DNA from: Pseudogymnoascus destructans
Lineage: Eukaryota > Ascomycota > Leotiomycetes > Thelebolales > Thelebolaceae
Assembly (NCBI RefSeq): GCF_001641265.1
Contig: NW_020167521.1
Coordinates: forward strand, 496,001-560,000
Direction of reading: 5' to 3'
DNA: 64,000 bases
Part shown: one piece after another, positions 12,240-23,884 of the stretch
Layout of the letters: the number at the start of each line of letters is the position of its first letter
Position numbering within the stretch: the first letter of the stretch is position 1
The notes under the pieces: model-generated
Seen by the model: the letters and a program-made list of their open reading frames with translations, nothing else
Databases searched by the model: none
Told to the model about the DNA's origin: nothing
Position numbers and translations under genes: made by a program

Positions 12240-12720
12240 AACAACAACAAAAATAAAATTATATATACTCTAATCCTCAATTAAAATACAATTAGATACT
12301 TCTCCCAGGTCCTTTTCGATAGATTCTTCATCTCCTTGCTCAATTATAGCATTGTTTGTAGTGTACTACCTGTTGCTATTAACTTCTGTCGAGTAGCCTC
12401 CTCTGCTTCAACGACCTGTAGCTGCAATTCCCTCGTAGAAATATGAAAATGACCCTTTAAAATGATCGTAGATTGTTAGTATCACGTTGTTATAGAAAAT
12501 TGCGTGTATTTAGTCGCTATGTTGCATCTGCTAACTTTTGAATATATCGCTTTGTAGGTGTGTTTAACACTGTACGGGCTTTAAGAATAGTAGAGAGTAC
12601 TGTATTTGCTTTCCGTAGTGTTGTAAAGTCAGGTGGACTACTATTTTAAAAGACAAATCAAAAATATCACGTTGTTTTGGTGTTTAAGGCGTTGTTCAAC
12701 TTTAATAACTTCTTAAAGTA

Positions 12721-14580
12721 ACGTGCATGTATAACGAAAGTGCCAAACAAGCGAAAGTGCCAAAATCATGCGGTGACCAACCCCCCCAACTAAATGTTAA
12801 ATTCCTCCACAACAAAACATGCGCCATAAAAATGATGAAAGCAAATTAGTGCTAGCTATCCAAGCTATGCAAAGCGACCCAAATTTGCGCCTTCGAGTTG
12901 CAGCTAGGATCTATTCCGTAGACCACCGCAAGCTACGTCACCGTTTACAAGGTGTACCTTCACGACGCGATATCCAAGCCAACTTATGGAAATTAAGTAA
13001 CCTAGAGGAATCAGTTCTTGTTCAGTATATACTTGACTTAGCTGCTAAAGGGTTCCCTCCTCAGTTGTCTATTGTTGAAGATATGGCAAATCGACTACTT
13101 GCAACACGCGACGCGCCACGCGTCGGGTCACGTTGGGCTTCAAACTTTGTTAAGCGCCATGTAGAGCTCCGGACACGCTTCCAGCGAAAATACGACTACC
13201 AGAGGGCTAAGTGCGAAGATCCAGAAGTCATTCGTGGCTGGTTTGAGCTTGTATGGAACACAATTCTAAAGTATGGCATCAACAATGCAGATATCTACAA
13301 CTTTGATGAGACTGGGTTTATGATGGGCGTCATCTCAAGCGCAACGGTAGTAACGAGCTCAGATGGGCGGGCAAAGGCAAAAAAGGTGCAGCCTGGCAAT
13401 CGGGAATGGGTTACAGTAATCCAAGGCGTTAGTTCTCAAGGTTGGGCAGTGCCGCCATTTGTCATTGTGGCAGGTAAAAACCACCTTGCATCTTGGTATG
13501 AGAATAGCGGATTTCCAGCAGATTGGGTAATCGCTGTTACTGCAAATGGCTGGACTACAAACGAGAGAGGTATGGGTTGGATTCAGCATTTTGAGAAGCA
13601 CACAAAGCCCCGGAGTGTTGGTGGTTATCGCTTGTTAGTCCTTGATGGTCATGAGAGCCACCACTCAGACAAGTTTGAGGAGTACTGCAAAGAACACAAC
13701 ATTATTACGCTTTGTATGCCTGCTCACTCTTCCCATATACTCCAACCACTTGATGTTGGCTGTTTTGGCCCATTAAAGAGAGCTTACAGTCGGCAAATTG
13801 AAGATATAATGCGGGCTCATATTATTCACATTACTAAGGATGACTTCTTTCCTGCCTTCCACGCTGCATTTAACATTGCAATGACAGAAAGCAATATTCA
13901 GGGAGGGTTCCGAGGTGCTGGGCTTCTTCCATTTAGCCCTGAGAGTGTAATATCTACACTTGACCTTAGGTTTAAGACGCCAACACCTCCAACCTCTCAC
14001 CCAAACACCGCTCAACCATGGGTTTCTCAGACACCAAATAACCCAACTGAAGCTGTATCACAGTCTACTTTCATTAAAAACTGAATTGCGCATCATCAAA
14101 ATAGCTCTCCAACCTCAATCTATGCAGCTGTTGACCAGTTTACAAAGGGTGCATCGCAAATAATGCATCAATTAGCATTGTTAAAAGCAGAGAACCAAAA
14201 CCTGCGACAGGCAAATGAAGTGCTAAGCAAGCGCCAGAGAGCTAAAAAAACACGACTACAGCAAGGAGGATCACTTAGTCAACAGGTAGCACAGGAGCTA
14301 CAGGACGAGAGGGACGTTGTGCAGCAAGTAGAGCAAGAAATAAGGGCAAGTAGTGGTCGGAAGCCAAGGGAAGAAACCCATGCACGTCGCTGTGGCAAGT
14401 GTGGTGAGACTGGACACAATGCGCGCACTTGTCAGATTGTAATAGACAGGTCTGAGGAAGAGGACTCCGAGTAGTTTTAATTAATTTATATTGTTGTGGT
14501 GGATTTATCGCAATTCTTATGGGGTAGTCGCGATATTTTGGCACTTTCGCTTGTTTGGCACTTTCGTTATACATGCACGT
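12721..14580 (+). mobile_element. 1,860-bp pogo/Fot1-type transposon with 46-bp terminal inverted repeats
   Basis: The terminal inverted repeats are 12721-12766 and 14535-14580, identical over 46 bp. A TA dinucleotide flanks each end (12719-12720 and 14581-14582), the standard target duplication. Each repeat contains two copies of CGAAAGTGCCAAA spaced 17 nt apart (12735-12747 and 12752-12764). Size, TA target and transposase place it in the Fot1/pogo group. It interrupts the transposase remnant of an older element on the opposite strand. Confidence 0.92.
12819..14474 (+). pseudogene. pogo/Fot1 DDE transposase with one internal TGA stop
   Basis: The frame runs from the ATG at 12819 to 14474 and is interrupted only by a TGA at 14082-14084; the same frame continues after it. 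An N-terminal helix-turn-helix (RVAARIYSVDHRKLRHRL) is followed by a CENP-B-type DNA-binding segment. The catalytic core has YNFDETGF, LVLDGHESH and LQPLDVG, with 35 residues between the second and third Asp (DD35D). Beyond the stop the tail carries a CCHC zinc knuckle, CGKCGETGHNARTC, and an acidic end. The 421-aa product up to the stop contains the whole catalytic core, so activity cannot be ruled out. The stop is one C-to-T change away from CGA. Confidence 0.85.
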
Positions 14581-14995
14581 TACAGTAAGAAATGAAATTC
14601 CCACTTATATAACTGTCATGGCTGTTGCAAATAAGAAGCTGTTGTTGTTGTCCTCCATTCGCTTTTGTACGCATTATAGGCTCAAATACACGCTTAAGCC
14701 ACTTAAGTCTATGTAAATTGCTTGTCCATCCTTTTGAATTTGCAGAGAAGTGCCACTTATTTATCACATCTTGTGAAATCCAACTCTATAGTACATTTTA
14801 GCTTTGAATACAATAAGAGGTTTAATAGTTGTGCCGTCTATGCAAATACACTCGACTGTAGAAACCCATTCTTGTCGACCTTATGTGCTTGATGACGTGT
14901 ACGAAGTGTAGAGCTACCAATAATCCATGTAGATTCTATTGTTCTAATTAAGAATCCTGTCTCATCTATTTTTTGATTTCTAGACGCATTATAAG

Positions 14996-15732
14996 TGTCA
15001 TACTGACATTCGTTGCACTCAGTTTGCTATCAAACTCAAGAGCAAACTTGGAAATCTCCTCCTCAAACCTACAAGTCACTATACATATTTTGGCTTATCA
15101 CACCAACAACAAGAGCAATACTACTCAACGATTGCTACAACCATCTATGATTCATTACACGTCATCGCTCCTTAGTTACTGGGCCGATATTACCACATAG
15201 CATATCTTTAAACCCTCTATGATTCATTACATGACATCACTCATACTACCACATGACATATCTCTACCAACTAGAGGCCTAGGAGCATGAACGATAGCTC
15301 TAAAAGCTCCTACGAACCTCTATGATTTATTACATGTCATCGCTCTTTAGTTACCCACAAGATTGCTTAAGTTATGACATAATTTGTCTATGACATAATT
15401 TGTCTATGACATAATTTGTCTATGACATAATTTGTCTATGACATAATTTGTCTATGACATAATTTGTCTATAGGGGTACTCTGACCTTGGACCTCCTTGT
15501 TTCTGAAAAGTCAGTGAGGTGTTAACCTCTGACTTACCCCTGAGTTCCCAGACTCAACATTTGTTGCAACTTGTCTGAACCACTTCACTACATCACACAC
15601 CTGATTGCTGCGTTGTGGAATAGTCTAAGCTACGACCCTTTGGCTCTGTTTTCTAAGACAGTGTGTTGTCTTGGTAAATTCATCCCTTCCTTGGGTGGCT
15701 AGATTCTCACATCTGGTGCACCCACCATTACA
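14996..15732 (-). mobile_element. Solo LTR (family L1), 737 bp, TSD ATAAG
   Basis: The sequence starts TGTCATACTG and ends CCACCATTACA and is flanked by ATAAG on both sides (14991-14995 and 15733-15737). A second copy lies at 16055-16962 and a short copy in reverse orientation at 39174-39372. No internal region is attached, so this is a solo LTR left by LTR-LTR recombination. It contains six tandem copies of a 16-bp unit at 15373-15468 and, compared with the 16055 copy, lacks about 240 bp. Strand is arbitrary because no coding region is linked. Confidence 0.88.
15373..15468. repeat. Six tandem copies of a 16-bp unit (TATGACATAATTTGTC)
   Basis: Six exact copies lie inside the solo LTR at 14996-15732. 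The LTR copy at 16055-16962 has a single copy at the same place (about 16447-16462), so the array expanded in this copy. Confidence 0.9.
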
Positions 15733-16054
15733 ATAAGGTCCTTATATGCATCAAACCACCCTTATATAACTTGTTTTATAACTCCACTTATCCTTTGCAC
15801 TTTAATTCATCTTCCTAGTCATACTTATAGATGTAGATGTCATTTAATAAAGCATAGAACCTAATCTTGTCCTAATAGAAGGTGTGGTATAGGTTGAAAT
15901 TGTTCGTGAAGTTGATTGTGAAGTTAGTTGTGTAAATTAAAAACCTAGAAATGGTCTGCTCAAACCTCTTAATTAATTTCTCATAGTATTCGGTAGCTAG
16001 GTGCATATCTGCTACTTGTTAGCTCTCTAATTTCTCATAGTATTCGGTAGCTAG

Positions 16055-16962
16055 TGTCATACTGACATTCGTTGCACTTAGTTTGCTATCAAACTCAAGA
16101 GCAAACTTAGAAATCTCCTCCTCAAACCTACAAGTCACTATACATATTTTGGCTTGTCACACCAACAACAAGAGCAATACTACTCAATGATTGCTACAAC
16201 CCTCTATGATTCATTACACGTCATTGCTCCTTAGTTACTGGGCCAATATAACAACATAGCATATCTCTACAACCCTCTATGATTCATTACATGACATCAC
16301 TCCTTAGTTACTGGGCTAATACTACACATGACATATCTCTATCAACTAGAGGCCTAGAAACATGAACGATAGCTCCAAAGCTTCTACAACCGTCTATGAT
16401 TCATTACACGTCATCGCTCCTTAGTTACCCACAAGATTGGTTAAGTTATGACATAATCTGTCTATAGGGGTACTTTGACCTTGGACCTCCTTTCACTTCC
16501 TATAGGCTAGGAACCTTGGAGATGGTTCTATGGGATTCTCTTATGTCGACTACAGTTACCAAGCGTGGCTAGTCATGGAAAGTCTTGGAAAATGAGAGAA
16601 CTACACTCCTTTAGCATAAATAGGATTGCCCTTTCCTTAAGAAAGGGCAAGCAGGCAATATAGTAAATCGACTATCACATACTTCCACGTCTTTTCCAAG
16701 CTTCCAAGCATTGATCTTGTTACTCCTTGTTTCTAAAAAGTCAGTGAGGTGCTAACCTCTGACTTATCCCTGAATTCTCAGACTCAACATTTGTTACAAC
16801 TTGTCTAAACCACTCCACTACATCATACACTTGATTGCTGCGTTGTGGAATAGTCTAAGCTACAACCCTTTGGCTCTGTTTCCTAAACAGTGTGTTGTCT
16901 TAGTAAAATCATCCCTTCCCCTGGGTGGCTAGATTCTCACATCTGGTGCACCCACCATTACA
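16055..16962 (-). mobile_element. LTR of family L1, 908-bp version
   Basis: It shares both ends and most internal sequence with 14996-15732 but keeps about 240 bp (roughly 16491-16725) that the other lacks. The missing segment is bounded by short CTCCTT matches. The 5-bp flanks (GCTAG and CCATA) do not match, so the target duplication has mutated or the copy derives from a rearranged element. A 30-odd-bp direct repeat (TTTCTCATAGTATTCGGTAG) precedes it at about 15977 and 16031. Confidence 0.8.
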
Positions 16963-17042
16963 CCATACTAGAATGGTCTAATGTAAGAGTATTAAGGCTC
17001 AAGAGCTTAATTTGCGACTTTCTAAAGCTGTTTTAGGAGTAC

Positions 17043-17427
17043 TGTAACGCTGACTTCTAAACGATAGAAGACACAGAGGTTTCTTATGTAAGGTTGACTT
17101 GACAGAGGAGGCAGGGGATTAAACACAAAGGCTTTCCAAGTAACACGTTATAGTATTGTAAAGAATACTATATTAAGTTGAGCACGAAGCTCCTATCTAA
17201 GGGAATACTATCTACTTATATAGTAGCGTTGTGCCTTATAGATAGTTCAGATACTTACTAGATAGTTTAGATAGTTGGATAGTTCTAACTATCCTAACTA
17301 TCTAACTATCTACTAGCTAGGTCACGCTACAGCCTAGCCCTGCTAGCCTTGTGACAATGAGTCATGTTACTAGAGCCTAGCCCTACTAGCTATATAACCA
17401 TGACATCACGTTACCATAGCTGTAACA
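17043..17427 (-). mobile_element. Diverged LTR related to the 475-bp Gypsy LTR
   Basis: From TGTAACGCTGACTTCTAAAC onward it follows the 475-bp LTR at 43851-44325 for about 210 bp with scattered substitutions, then diverges strongly. It ends at TGTAACA (17421-17427), matching the family terminus. The middle is rich in TAGATAG and CTAGC motifs, and many differences are C-to-T or G-to-A, consistent with RIP-like decay. No matching target duplication was found. Confidence 0.65.
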
Positions 17428-18640
17428 CTTAGAGCTAGTCTAGGGTAATCGCCTAAGCCTAGAGTAGACTAGCACCCTGTAATTTCCTAGAATTAGGTGA
17501 CTGTTAGGCAAGCTAGTCTAGCAATTAGTGAAAGTGATAATTTCAGTATTATTACCACAACTACAAATACTACCTAGCCTCCTTGCCCTTACCACCCTTC
17601 CTTATAGAGGAGATGATATCGTTGCCCTTATGGCTGTTGCTATAGCAGTGTACTACTACTAACAACAGTGCTAGGAAGGGCAATGACGCTAAACTACTTA
17701 TGAATATAAGCAGTTTAAGTTTGACCCTAATTCTTAGGGCTTAGCCAAAACTCGGCAAATCCTCTAGTAAGTTCCCCCCTCCCTTTATTATATCACATTA
17801 CTAACTATCTACAAGCTTTATATGACAAGATCCACTAGATCCTCCCTCCTTTGCCTTAATGAGGTAGTCTAGTAACATAGAGTTTGCCCCTCCCCTAAAA
17901 CAGCCCTCTACATTGTCCTTACAAGGCTTGTATATCCTAGATAGTAGACAGCTTATGTTAAGCTTTTTAGATGCTCTATAAGCTGGTTATCTACCATCTT
18001 TAATGACATGGTACTCTTCTTGTACTGTTAATTTAGGATCACCTTACATAGCACCCCTTGTAACTTATAGTTGGCTTAAGGGGTTTGCTGCTACTGTTAA
18101 GGCACAAGGAGGAGGGGAGAGCATCTAGGGTTTTGTAGATGGGACCTTTTAGGGGTTCTGCTGTCTACTCTAGCCACACTTAATAGCATGGCTAGAAGTA
18201 GCAAGCTGTCGTAGGACTAACGGTATCATCTAGTCTCTTACTAGTCCATTTGTTAGACTAGTAAATGACTAGAAGATGTAGCGGATCTCTAAGTTAGAGG
18301 CCCCTCTTTAGAAACTAATTAGGGATTGCCCCTTACTTGTTGTATATAGCAATCCTGTATATTAGGTAGCTTATAGGGTAATTCTACTGTAGACGCACCA
18401 TGTCAGCTAGCATCTCCTATCGCCGAACAAGAGAGCCTTCAACCGAAGTCTCTCTTCTGTCTAGATTGCTGTTAAGCATTCCTAAAGGCATGCTTAGGTC
18501 CTTTGGACCTATACAGCCTTTAGCAAGACTAAAGGCTAATAGGCAGCTAGTTGCAGCATACTTTGCTGTTGCTATGCTACTTACTAATTGCCATACTTGT
18601 CTGCTAGGAACTAGACAAGTTAGAAGTTTAGATCTCCTCT
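17428..18640. other. AT-rich degenerate repeat DNA
   Basis: No long frame or clear motif survives in this stretch between the LTR remnants and the SREBP 3' flank. CTAGCCTAG-like short words recur. An 81-codon frame at 18400-18645 has no recognisable feature. It is most likely decayed transposon sequence. Confidence 0.45.
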
Positions 18641-19391
18641 ACTAACGGTAGAGGAGCGCGCCTCACCTACGATTCTGGTAAGGAAGAAATGGTAGTCAAA
18701 GTGATGGGCACGGCGAGACTGGAATCTTCGCACCGTTTACTTGAGTGATTCTGTCGAGGGTTAGGGGTATGAGGACGGATTGGGAGGAATTACTGCCTAC
18801 TGGTGCGACGAGGCGTGAGGAGGGGGGGTTGTCGAGGGAGCCGGATTCGTCTTATAAGCCGCGGGGTAGGGGGAAAGATGGGTGGCCGAGTTTAGTTACC
18901 TTAGTTGGGGTTGGGGAGGTGGTGGAGGGGTTGAGGTGGGATGCGGGGTGGTGGGTTGGTAGATCTGAGGGGGAAGTGAGGGTTGCTGTTATTGTCATCT
19001 TACACCTAGATGAGCGTAAAATTGTGTTAGAGACGTGAGAACCAGCCCAGGACGAAGGGAAGAGAGTTACGAGGTCGGCTGCCCGGCAAGCTTCTCGGAC
19101 GCAGGAGGTGTGTATTTTGAAGGATTCCGTTGAAGGGGGCGCCGCTGGTGCTGGGATTTGAGAAGGTGTGTTGGCTCTATGATAAGACGATAGACGGTCT
19201 TGTAGCTTGGAGGGCAGGGGGGGAGTCACTGTCACTGTGGTGGTGGGTTTAGTGGGCGGGTGTGATGAAAATTATATAAGTCTTTTTAGATATCTACTAT
19301 TAGGTCTACCATGCATTCATCACCCATCATCTACCATCCATCCCATCATCCGTTATATACACATAACCCCCCATTCCCATTCCCGTCTTCA
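18641..19391. other. 3' flank of the SREBP gene
   Basis: GC content recovers here compared with the repeat region. The sequence downstream of the SREBP stop is pyrimidine-rich on the plus strand (about 19310-19500). The frame at 18852-19235 (minus) has no recognised motif and is not called. Confidence 0.35.
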
Positions 19392-22188
19392 TCACTCATC
19401 ACTCGTACTCTCATACCCCGCATCCACCTCCTCCTCCCCACCACCACCAACCACCACACACGCCCTCACCACACCGACACAAACACCCACTACCCCCTCT
19501 CTAACACTCTTCTCTACTTCTTCGCCCCTCGGACCACCGATACCGACACGTAGGTTTCCAGCGAGTGTTTCCATCGCCTTCCCAGCAATGGCTCCATCAT
19601 CACCACCCTTAACCTGCATCGTGCGCAGTACAGCATAGCACGCTGCGAACCCGAGTAGCGAGTTCGGCCGCGCTAAGCCTTCAATATCCACCAACACCCT
19701 CAACGGATACGCCAGATGCTGTAGGGTGGACGCACACGCGAGTGCGAGGTGTACGTCCCCTTCTACCACACTCGTCGTCGTCCGAAGAAGCAACGCCTTC
19801 GGCGCCAATGGCCCAGTCTCCGGCGGCGGATCACGCGCCGCTGCTTCTGCTAGGGCGAGTGCTAAGTTCTCCCCCCGGTCAGCAGAGGAGGGGGCGAAAA
19901 GCGCTAAAGTGGCGAGGACGCGGAGATGCGGTGTTGATCCCGGCGGCGCGGTAGCGAGGGCGGTGGAGAGTTTTGCGCTGAGAGTTTTCGAGGACGAAGA
20001 GGAGGAGAGGAGTGACGATTCTAACGCGGCGTGCAGGTTGAATGTGGAGAAAGTCGCGGATAGTGCGTCGAGGGGGGAGCGGATGGCGCGGTCGTCTGCG
20101 GGGAGGGGGGGGGTGTTATACGTCAACGCGTGTGCTGTCTTGATAGCTGCGTCTGAGAAAACGGCGTTCGCGGGTTGGGCGAGGAGAGCGAGGAGGTGTG
20201 GGGCCAGGGGTTCCACAGATACGTCTGTGGAAGTGGCGGGGAGGGCGTCGGTGACGAGCTTGAGGGCGCAGGCTGCGGACCACTTATTTCGAGCGAGGTG
20301 CGCGGCGAGGGTGTGTGATAGGGGAAAAGGGGCGGAGTGGAAGAGGATGCGGATGTGTAGCGCTTGCAGCATCAGCCGCGCTGGTGTAGCGGGAAGCGTA
20401 GCGGAAGCGAGTAAAGTGAGCGTTAAACGGGCGCGAGAGACGAGGGGATCGCCTCCGACGAGCTGGGCGTCTAGGGCTATAGACCAAGCTTTTATGCGAG
20501 CAGTTTCCGAAGGGGAGGAGGAGCCTGTGATGAGGACGTAGGCGGGCGCGCCGACGAGGGTGAGGAGGGTGAGTTTTGTGAGTTTTAGGGCTAGGGCGGC
20601 GAGGGAGAGGAGGGAGGTTGGGGCGGGGATCCAGATTGTTTGGAGGCTTGTGAGGAAGGCGCGGCGGCGGAGGCGGAGGGGGGAGGCGATGGTGGGGGCG
20701 AGGGAGGTGAGGGTTGCGTTGGTTGTTTTGGGGGAGGGGGGTGGGGGTGCGGGGCGGAAGAAAGAGGGGAGGAAGACGGAGAGGAAGGCGCCGAGGAGGA
20801 GGAGGAGGCGGAGGTAGGAGAGGGTTTGGGCGGAGGAGGAGTGGTGGCCGAGGATGTTGACTTCGCTGGATGATTTGATGAATTTGGAGGCGTTACCGAG
20901 GAGTTGGGTTGGGATGGCGAAGAGGCCTCTGGATTCGGAGGGGCCGGATGATGAGTGAGATTCGCTGAAGTTGTCGAGGATCATTAGGCCGGCGAGGGAG
21001 CCGACCATTATCTTGCCGAAGTAGGCTCCGTTGCCTCCCCATGCGTTGGTGCCACCATGCGCCCGGTTTGGTAGGGGTTGTGGCTCTGAGTGGATTTGAT
21101 ACGCTTGCTGGTTTATGGGTGGAGGGCGATGCGCTCTTCTGAAGTCTTGTGGAGGTCCAACAACAACACCGTGGAAGCGATTTGAAGCAAGTTGTCCGTT
21201 GGGGAGTTGTCGATTCGACATTTGTGCGCTGGGCATCTGTCCGTTCGGCATTTGTGCGCTCATTGGTCCGTGGCCGCTTGTGAATCGCATTTGTTCTTCA
21301 AAGTTGAATTGGTTGTTCGGAGGCGGTGTCGGGTTGGGTGTCATATTGAAGCCCATCGAACCCGAGAGGAATAGTTTCTCAAACGCGGCCACGCGGGCCT
21401 TCATAGACTCGTTCTCTTCTGCGAGGCGCTTCGATCGCTTTTCGAGATGCCAAATATACTCCGTTGCCTTTGATAATACGGTTGCCTTTGTCACATTAGC
21501 TAACTTTCGCGGTGTATCGCTCCTGTCCACTGACCTTATTCAGCTTGTGTGCGGGTATGAGCCCCTCGAGATCTTCAACCTCCGTGCTCCCGTCACTTCC
21601 TCGCGCACTCTTCGTCATGACGCGTAAACTCGGGACACTGTCGCGTAGAGCCAAGATCTTGTCGTTCAAGTTCGTGCGATACCGCTTCTCGATCATATTA
21701 TGCGCCGTCTTCTTGACTGGTCGCTGGCCGGTCTCATCGCCCGAGTGATCCTCCTCATTCCCCTCCGTAGACGACTTTCGTTTTCTCGTTCGGCCCTGGT
21801 GGTCTGGTGATGACATTGTCACCGATGCGCTTTGGCGTCTGCTGGTGGCCGAGTGAGGACTCCTGCTTTCTCGTGCGCTGGGATATTGGAGGTGAGGCGG
21901 CATCGCGATGCTGCGCAGCAGCTCTTGTTGCGCTACCGACAAAGTCCCTATACTCGGCTGGTGCAGTGACTCGACGTTAGGCTGCATGGGCGCGCCCACG
22001 CCCATCGGAGGACCGCTCCATGGCAATGGCGCTTGGTCGAGGCCTTCTTCCTGGCTGAATGGTGGGGTATCCTGAATGTCCCAAAACTCTGGGAACATAG
22101 GCTCGACGTCGAGATTCAACATGTCGTCGAGGGACGGAGGTATTTCAGGGCCGGCCTGGTATTCAGGAAATGGTTGATCGGGCATCAT
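19392..22188 (-). CDS. sre1: SREBP-type sterol regulatory bHLH transcription factor
   Basis: Two exons, 22188-21535 and 21485-19392, join through a 49-bp intron to give 915 aa. The bHLH domain (about residues 150-235) reads AHNMIEKRYRTNLNDKI; the Tyr in EKRYR is the SREBP hallmark that lets the domain bind SRE as well as E-box DNA. A leucine-zipper-like segment with ATEYIWHLEKRSKRL follows across the intron. Two hydrophobic stretches further on (IMVGSLAGLMIL and YLRLLLLLGAFLSVFL) are the expected ER membrane hairpin. After them comes a long, Ala/Leu-rich C-terminal region of the fungal DUF2014 type. In fungi such proteins are released from the ER under low sterol or oxygen and activate ergosterol and hypoxia genes. 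The start is the first Met of an acidic, Pro-rich activation region. Confidence 0.92.
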
Positions 22189-22565
22189 TCCCGCTATCTC
22201 GCCGAGTCAAAGCGGCCCGTCCGTCTCCTGTGAACTTGGGATTTCGGCGCCGATACGCGGAGGCTTTGCCGATAAGGCGCAGCGTTTATAATCCGGGGTA
22301 GGGACGGCAAGGAAACTTTTGTATCATCGCTTCGTACGGGGGGTAGGGGCGGGAAATGACGAGGCGGTGGGCAGGTAAAATGTTTGTTGTAGAGGGCCGA
22401 ATATCCTGTTTTCGCACGTCTCAGGGCGGAAGAGGGTTCCGTTCCCGCAAGAAGGCTGACCGTTGGCTTTGTATGCAGACGACAGAAGTCGCAGCCAGGT
22501 TAGCGGATGACTAATCAACATTGCGCACGGATTTTTCCCAGATCTGCGACTCGTTTTTACCTATT
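22189..22565. promoter_or_regulatory. Upstream region of the SREBP gene
   Basis: About 380 bp separate the SREBP start from the minisatellite flank. It has no supported frame. I did not find an unambiguous SRE or TATA element by eye, so this is a positional call only. Confidence 0.3.
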
Positions 22566-22819
22566 TTACCTCCCATCTCGCAAATCCCCACTAGAGGGTT
22601 TCAGCCCGGAGAACATATCAAGGCTGTTAAAGTGTGATGAAAGCGACTTTGGAGACACTTGATTAGCTGGTCTGATGGTTATAGTACACGCCTTGGACGA
22701 AGGTCGTAGTGGCATATTTGATAGCTGTAATGATGAGATGGTATACGATAAGAGAATAACGGATGATGTTGTAAAGATATCACGGAGGGCGTTCAGTTCA
22801 GCCTCAAATTCGAACTGAA

Positions 22820-23162
22820 CTGAACTGGTTGAACTGGTTGAACTGGTTGAACTGGTTGAACTGGTTGAACTGGTTGAACTGGTTGAACTGGTTGAACTGG
22901 TTGAACTGCTTGAACTGCTTGAACTGCTTGAACTGGTTGAACTGGTTGAACTGGTTGAACTGGTTGAACTGGTTGAACTGGTTGAACTGCTTGAACTGCT
23001 TGAACTGCTTGAACTGGTTGAACTGGTTGAACTGGTTGAACTGGTTGAACTGGTTGAACTGCTTGAACTGCTTGAACTGGTTGAACTGCTTGAACTGCTT
23101 GAACTGCTTGAACTGCTTGAACTGCTTGAACTGCTTGAACTGCTTGAACTGCTTGAACTGCT
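22820..23162. repeat. 9-bp minisatellite, about 37 units of two alternating types
   Basis: The array is built from TTGAACTGG and TTGAACTGC. Reading left to right the blocks are about 8 G-type, 3 C-type, 6 G, 3 C, 5 G, 2 C, 1 G and 9 C-type units. It is open in several frames on both strands because the unit length is divisible by 3, producing artefactual Ser/Thr-, Val/Gln- and Leu/Asn-rich frames. It lies between the SREBP gene and the dynamin pseudogene. Confidence 0.95.
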
Positions 23163-23189
23163 AGCAACACTGTTCAGAAGCATACTCAT

Positions 23190-23884
23190 TATGTAACAAG
23201 ACTCGACTTTATATCGTAAAGTTCTAGAAACAAAATCGCACTACGAGGATATTGGATAAAGAGAAATTGTGAAACAACCACGGTCTTCATCGATTAGTGA
23301 GGGAACGCTGACTTGTAGTAGGGGTCCTTGCTCATTTCGCTTCCTGGTCATTGGCTGGGGCTGGGGCTGAGTCTTTGGCAAGGTCTAGCTATTATTTACG
23401 CGCTGTAGTACTCCGTAAGAAATCTTTTATTCGTCTTGTAATATTACGTGCAAGGCTGCGGCTAATGCCGTGACCAGGGACGGCGATGGGACCGAATCCA
23501 GAACTTACTGCTCTAGCGTGACTAGTAGCGTCGATGCCCGAAGTGTAACTTATCCCTTCATGTGCCCTGATGTACGGAGTACGCGCGAGGTTTTGGAATG
23601 TTTGAAGTTGTAAATCCGAGGGTGAGGTCTAGAGTAGTATAAGACGCTGCCAATGTGTCTGTTCCCATCGAGATGCCTTGTTTATACATACAAAACACTT
23701 CAGCTCATACCCTAATCCTCTGCAACTAGTGAATACAAGACCACACTCCCTTCAGACGGCATTTTGCACCCATTAGTTTTCCACTGTTGGTCCTAAAACC
23801 TTGAAACGTCATATAATCATTATACTACCTACCACGGGAGACTCCAGCCGTTCGAACACAGTGTATTTTGACGCAATTCCGCAG
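23190..23884. other. Intergenic region upstream of the dynamin pseudogene
   Basis: No frame, repeat or RNA gene was recognised. It would have been the promoter of the dynamin-like gene. Confidence 0.4.

Larger units (their letters stand above)
12240..15990 (-). mobile_element. Decayed pogo-type DNA transposon, interrupted by two later insertions
   Basis: Minus-strand remnants of a DDE transposase survive in three blocks outside the younger insertions: about 15738-15990, 14583-14995 and 12240-12720. In transcription order I read WFDAYKDLI, then DETGFLIRTIESTW, WHFSANSKGWTSNLHRLKWL and LLICNSHDSYISGNFISYC. A C-terminal NTPTKRYIQKLADATQ follows. These match the order of pogo/Fot1-family transposases. 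The frame is broken by stops and indels. A solo LTR (14996-15732) and a complete pogo copy (12721-14580) sit inside it, each with its own target duplication, which gives the relative ages. The outer ends and terminal repeats were not resolved. Confidence 0.65.

Noticed and set aside
15373..15468. Possible CRISPR-like array
   Set aside because: The repeats are directly adjacent with no spacers, lie inside an LTR, and the genome is fungal.
19726..20541. 271-codon plus-strand ORF
   Set aside because: Antisense to the SREBP C-terminal region; Ala/Arg/Ser-rich as expected for a complement of GC-rich coding sequence.
22566..23189. Ser/Thr-rich, Val/Gln-rich and Leu/Asn-rich ORFs on both strands
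   Set aside because: All are translations of the 9-bp minisatellite, which is open in several frames by unit length.
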